Source: Salinibacterium sp. G-O1 (GTDB lineage: Bacteria > Actinomycetota > Actinomycetes > Actinomycetales > Microbacteriaceae). Taken from it: a DNA stretch of 64,000 nt. Position 1 is the first letter of the stretch; each line of letters starts with the position of its first letter. A program made the translations under genes and the position numbers. The stretch covers positions 310,001 to 374,000 of the forward strand of contig NZ_JASISV010000001.1 in NCBI RefSeq assembly GCF_030063305.1, given 5' to 3'. Below the pieces are notes generated by a model. The model saw only the letters and a program-made list of their open reading frames with translations. It made no database searches and was not told the origin of the DNA. Of the stretch, positions 60,686 to 64,000 are shown piece by piece.

Positions 60686-61891
60686 TCACCCGGCCAGTTC
60701 GGTCAGGATGTCACGGACGAGGTTCAGGCCCAGCTCGACCTCGGCGAAGGTGGTGCTGAGCGGCGACAGGCCGATGCGCAGCCCGTCGGGGAACCGGAAG
60801 TCGGGAATCACGTCGCGCAGCCACAACAGCTGGGTCACCTCGCGGAAGGCGGGATGCTGCAGGGTTACGTGGCTGCCGCGGTGGTCGGCGTCTCTCGGGC
60901 TGCCCACGGTCACCCCGAATTCGGCGAGGTGGGCATCGCTGAATTCGATGACGAAAGCCGTCAGCGCGAGGGATTTGGCGCGGATGGCCTCGAGGCCGGC
61001 CTCCTCGATCTGATCCACCATGTCGTGCAGCGGCACCATCCCGAGCACCGGGGGCGTGCCGCTGAGAAACCTGCGCATGCCATCGGCCGGCCGGAAACCG
61101 TCGGCCATCGCGAAGACGTCTGCCGCGCCCATCCACCCCTGGATCGGCTGGCGCAGCTCGGGTTGCAGCCGGCTCGCGACATACGCGAACGCGGGCGCTC
61201 CCGGCCCGCCGTTCAGGTATTTGTAGCTGCAGCCGACCGCGATGTCGACGTTCCACGCGTCGAGCTCGGTCGGCACGACTCCTGCCGAGTGGCAGAGATC
61301 CCAGAGGATCAGCGCGCCCGCCTCGTGCGTGATTGACGTGATTCGCTCGACATCGGCGATGTACCCGGACTTGTACGCGACGTGACTGAGCACGACGAGT
61401 GCGGTGTCAGCTCCGACCGCGTCGGCGACGAGCTCGGGGGTCGCACCGAGTGCGGGGTCGGTCTCGATCCACCTCAGTGTGAGGCCGCGTTCGGCGGCGA
61501 TGCCCTCCAGGATGAAGCGGTCGGTCGGGAAATTGTCGGTGTCGATCACGATCTCGGTGCGTCCCGGCCGCGCGTCCACGGCCGCCCGAATGAGTTTGTA
61601 GAGCAGCACGGTGGTGGAGTCGGCGACCACCGACTGACCGGCGGCAGCGCCGAGGGCGACGTGGCCGATGCGGTCTCCGAGGGTCAGCGGCAGCTGCATC
61701 CATTGTTCGTCCCACGAACGGATCAGGCGCGAACCCCAGTCGTGCGCAACGAACCCGGCGAGCCGATCGAGGGTGGCAGTCAGAGGGCGCCCGAGCGAAT
61801 TGCCGTCGAGATAGGCGAGAACCTGGTCGCTCTGGATGAAGCGGCTCGGGAACCCGGCCAGCGGGTCGATCGCGTCCAAGTGGTGGGTCAT
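60686..61891 (-). CDS. kynU: Kynureninase
   Basis: A 401-residue PLP enzyme that cleaves kynurenine to anthranilate and alanine. YLDGNSLGRP, the HDWGSRLIRSWDEQWMQLP block, the PLP lysine in GCSYKYLNGGPG and LWDLCHSAGVVPTEL are diagnostic. The ATG at 61891 is chosen because it overlaps the amidohydrolase stop by 4 bp; the frame extends further upstream but is not family-like. Confidence 0.96.
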   Translation of the reverse strand: MTHHLDAIDPLAGFPSRFIQSDQVLAYLDGNSLGRPLTATLDRLAGFVAHDWGSRLIRSWDEQWMQLPLTLGDRIGHVALGAAAGQSVVADSTTVLLYKLIRAAVDARPGRTEIVIDTDNFPTDRFILEGIAAERGLTLRWIETDPALGATPELVADAVGADTALVVLSHVAYKSGYIADVERITSITHEAGALILWDLCHSAGVVPTELDAWNVDIAVGCSYKYLNGGPGAPAFAYVASRLQPELRQPIQGWMGAADVFAMADGFRPADGMRRFLSGTPPVLGMVPLHDMVDQIEEAGLEAIRAKSLALTAFVIEFSDAHLAEFGVTVGSPRDADHRGSHVTLQHPAFREVTQLLWLRDVIPDFRFPDGLRIGLSPLSTTFAEVELGLNLVRDILTELAG

Positions 61892-62793
61892 GCTGGCAGC
61901 TCCTGAATATCGGTTGCGGGTATGACCATGGCCCTGCAAAGCCATTCGACGACGTCAGCCTCGGCGTCGCCAGGGATAAATGTCTTCAGCGGCATATGTT
62001 CCGCCGGGAGCAGGCCCAGCAGTGCTTCGATGACGTTCGGTAGGGCCGCCATGAGTGCCGTCAGCTCGCGCCGGTTGAGGCCGACGGGCAGTGCGCCGTT
62101 GCCGAGGTCGGTGCCGTAGTGCACCCGCCCGCCGAGTGCCGCGAACCGCTCGAGATTGCCGAACGCGCGATCGAAGTCCGTGCCGTAATTGCCCCAGCCA
62201 TGCATGTCGAGGGTCGAGATCCACGACATACGCGCCGCCATGCTCGTGAGCACGAAGTCGTCGAGCGTCTCGGTCCAGGGAGTATGCGCGAGGGCGTCGA
62301 CCTCGGCCTCCAGAGCGCGTGCGGCCTGGCCGGTGCCCTGCGTGTGGGCAACCACCGGCAGGGCGGCGCTGTGTGCCGCCGCGACCACCGCGGCGAGAAC
62401 GTCGTCGCCGAAGGTCGGCCCGGCGTCGGAGTTGAGCGCGATCTTCACCACGCGCGCACCGGCGGCGAGCACCTCGGCGATGGCCGCATCCACGTCGTCC
62501 ACGGCGCCGACGGCACGGGATGCCTCGGTCGGCGCCCAACCGGATTGCGCCGGGTACCCGTGCGGCGCCGTGAGGATCGGACCGGCGACGTCGGTGACGG
62601 GGAGGCGGGCATCCGTCGTCTGGGGCCATTCGCGCGCGACCGCCGGATCCCAGCCGAGGTCGAGCACCCTCGCGATGCCGTTCTCGCGCAGGGTCGCGGC
62701 GTCGACCAGGCCGAGGTGCACGTGGCTGTCGGTGAAGCCGGGCAGGATGGTGCCCTCGACCCAGCTGCCGTCGATGAGGGCGCGCCCGAGCAT
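61888..62793 (-). CDS. Metal-dependent amidohydrolase in the kynurenine operon
   Basis: A 301-residue amidohydrolase. ILPGFTDSHVHLG supplies the first HxH metal ligands, VVKIALNSD the carboxylated-lysine position, VVAHTQG and ALAHTPW further histidines and HYGTDLGNG the catalytic aspartate; all are intact. It sits between kynA and kynU, where a formylkynurenine formamidase is needed and no kynB is seen. It is therefore a candidate for that step, a hypothesis only. Overlaps of 1 and 4 bp show tight coupling. Confidence 0.85.
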   Translation of the reverse strand: MLGRALIDGSWVEGTILPGFTDSHVHLGLVDAATLRENGIARVLDLGWDPAVAREWPQTTDARLPVTDVAGPILTAPHGYPAQSGWAPTEASRAVGAVDDVDAAIAEVLAAGARVVKIALNSDAGPTFGDDVLAAVVAAAHSAALPVVAHTQGTGQAARALEAEVDALAHTPWTETLDDFVLTSMAARMSWISTLDMHGWGNYGTDFDRAFGNLERFAALGGRVHYGTDLGNGALPVGLNRRELTALMAALPNVIEALLGLLPAEHMPLKTFIPGDAEADVVEWLCRAMVIPATDIQELPA

Positions 62794-63650
62794 CAGGCGC
62801 CGATCTCGTTTCGCACGGCGAACAGCTCGGGGAAGAAGGTGAGGCTCAGCGCCTTCTCGAGAAACTGGGTGCCGCTCGATCCGCCCGTGCCCGCCTTGAT
62901 GCCGATCGTGCGGGCGACCGTGCGGAGGTGTCGGAAGCGCCAGAGTTGGAAATTGTCTTCGAGGTCGACGAGCTCTTCGCAGGCTTCGTACACCCGCCAG
63001 TGTTCCTTCGAGGTGCGGTAGATGTCGACGAGCACCGGGACGAGATCGGGGGTGAAGACGTGCGCCAGGGTGACGTCCCGCTGGAGCAGCGTCTCGGGGA
63101 TCGGGAAACCGGCGCGGTGGAGGTAGCGCAGGAACTCGTCGTACAGGCTCGGCTCGTGCAGCAGTTTCTGCAGGAGTTCGTGGGCGGCCGGGTCGCTCTC
63201 GAAGACTTCCAGCATCTTCTCGTTCTTGTTGCCGAGCATGAACTCGACGGCGCGGTACTGGTACGACTGAAAGCCGGACGAGGTGGCGAGAAACTGGCGG
63301 AACTCCGCATATTCGGTGGGGGTCAGGGTCGCCAGCACCGACCACTGCTCGGTCATGGTGGTCTGGATGTGCTTGACCCTGGCGATGCGCTTAAGCGCTG
63401 TACCGAGGTCGTCGGCCGCCAGCGATTGTCGTGCCGATCGCAGTTCGTGCAGCATCAACTTCAGCCAGAGCTCACTCGTCTGGTGCTGGATGATGAACAG
63501 CATTTCGTCGTGGTGTGTGGGCTCGCTGCGCAGGTGCTGTGCGCCGAGAATCTCATCGAGGGCGAGGTATTCCCCATAGCTGAGGCGCTTGTCGAAGTCG
63601 GTGACGATCGAGTCTTCCAACTCGCGGGTGTTGGATGTGTCATCCGTCAT
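62793..63650 (-). CDS. kynA: Tryptophan 2,3-dioxygenase
   Basis: A 285-residue heme dioxygenase that opens tryptophan to N-formylkynurenine. LSYGEYLALDEILGAQ, HHDEMLFIIQHQTSELWLKL and the C-terminal heme-pocket block RHLRTVARTIGIKAGTGGSS are family signatures. It is the first gene of a four-gene operon. The upstream region has no obvious palindrome. Confidence 0.97.
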   Translation of the reverse strand: MTDDTSNTRELEDSIVTDFDKRLSYGEYLALDEILGAQHLRSEPTHHDEMLFIIQHQTSELWLKLMLHELRSARQSLAADDLGTALKRIARVKHIQTTMTEQWSVLATLTPTEYAEFRQFLATSSGFQSYQYRAVEFMLGNKNEKMLEVFESDPAAHELLQKLLHEPSLYDEFLRYLHRAGFPIPETLLQRDVTLAHVFTPDLVPVLVDIYRTSKEHWRVYEACEELVDLEDNFQLWRFRHLRTVARTIGIKAGTGGSSGTQFLEKALSLTFFPELFAVRNEIGA

Positions 63651-63731
63651 GTACCGACCGTATCTCGTAGCTCGCGACCGTCATAGGGCTGGCAGATTGC
63701 AAAAGCGAACGTGAGCACCTCAAACCGCTGG

Positions 63732-63737
63732 TATAGT
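63732..63737 (+). promoter_or_regulatory. Possible -10 box of tRNA-Arg
   Basis: TATAGT lies 33 bp before the tRNA. A weak -35-like GTGAGC is 15 bp upstream (63711-63716). The match is moderate. Confidence 0.4.
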
Positions 63738-63770
63738 TTTCAGGTTGGCTTCGGCCGGCAGGCACGACAT

Positions 63771-63843
63771 GCGCCCGTAGCTCAGCGGATAGAGCAATTG
63801 ACTACGGATCAATAGGCCGGGGGTTCAAATCCCTCCGGGCGCA
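63771..63843 (+). tRNA. tRNA-Arg (ACG)
   Basis: A 73-nt cloverleaf with acceptor GCGCCCG, D-arm GCTCAGCGGATAGAGC, anticodon stem ATTGA/TCAAT around loop CTACGGA (ACG) and T-arm GGTTCAAATCC. CCA is not encoded. The A34 would become inosine through TadA. Confidence 0.96.
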
Positions 63844-63849
63844 CCCGAG

Positions 63850-63881
63850 AACGAGACGTCACATTCGTGTGGCGTCTCGTT
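63850..63881 (+). terminator. Terminator after tRNA-Arg
   Basis: AACGAGACGTCACA pairs with TGTGGCGTCTCGTT (one mismatch) around a TTCG tetraloop and is followed by TCGTTTAA. It lies 6 bp after the tRNA. Confidence 0.85.
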
Positions 63882-64000
63882 TCGTTTAACCGACGTTTCG
63901 TTCGCGGGTGCGCCAGTGAGGACGCGAAGCCTCTCGTGGGCCCCGATCCGCGCAGTCCGCGGCATTGCGCATTTCGCGCACTCGCACGGACGCTCGACCG

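Noticed and set aside
61888-63345. An extended amidohydrolase starting at 63345
   Set aside because: The extension overlaps kynA in another frame and is Arg/Pro-rich; the ATG at 62793 begins the family-like sequence.

Overview
The window is high-GC DNA from an actinobacterium, most likely a member of the Microbacteriaceae. The evidence is frequent GTG starts, GTGA/ATGA overlaps, many GGATGC/GCATCC words inside genes, and the gene order ppa / tilS-hpt-ftsH-folEPBK-DUF3180-PH-PH-DUF2520 / panC / lysS / clpC / radA. No genus is assigned, because the sequence alone does not decide it.

Layout. Positions 1-2.7 kb are accessory: the edge of a partial gene, a hipBA kinase module, and a gene-poor stretch that stops at a tRNA-Phe/Asp/Glu cluster. 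From 3.2 to 32.6 kb the DNA is mostly housekeeping. It holds two secreted cell-wall hydrolases with a shared N-terminal module, pyrophosphatase, tRNA-Ile lysidine synthetase, hypoxanthine phosphoribosyltransferase, FtsH, the folate genes, pantothenate synthetase, lysyl-tRNA synthetase, ClpC, an ArgA-like acetyltransferase, an aminodeoxychorismate lyase-like enzyme and RadA. Several small membrane proteins lie between them. A second gene-poor accessory island (about 32.8-38.4 kb) starts at tRNA-Ser(CGA). It carries a DUF6414-like protein, a possible 40-residue amphipathic peptide, a membrane protein and a Fic-family protein with extra domains. Just beyond it lies the 3' remnant of a thymidine kinase gene.

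From 38.8 to 46.9 kb a minus-strand cluster encodes a lipoprotein, a GNAT-like/C39-like peptidase protein and a complete peptide-type ABC importer. The reading frame of the solute-binding protein is continuous with an upstream LysR-type regulator. From 47 to 54.3 kb there are hydrolases, an MFS transporter, small DUF202 proteins, a DNA-binding fragment with a basic tail, and two oxidoreductases. From 54.4 to 60.1 kb etfAB diverges from a four-gene valine/branched-chain acyl-CoA pathway across a striking 38-bp palindrome. From 60.1 to 63.7 kb a kynurenine operon (kynA, amidohydrolase, kynU, MarR regulator) is followed by tRNA-Arg(ACG).

The genes work together in four visible groups: folate synthesis; electron transfer flavoprotein feeding the acyl-CoA dehydrogenase of valine breakdown; tryptophan breakdown to anthranilate plus alanine; and peptide import linked to a papain-like protein. 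Short palindromic interspersed elements, three clear copies and two looser ones, mark several intergenic gaps. No CRISPR array, insertion sequence, rRNA or complete prophage was seen.
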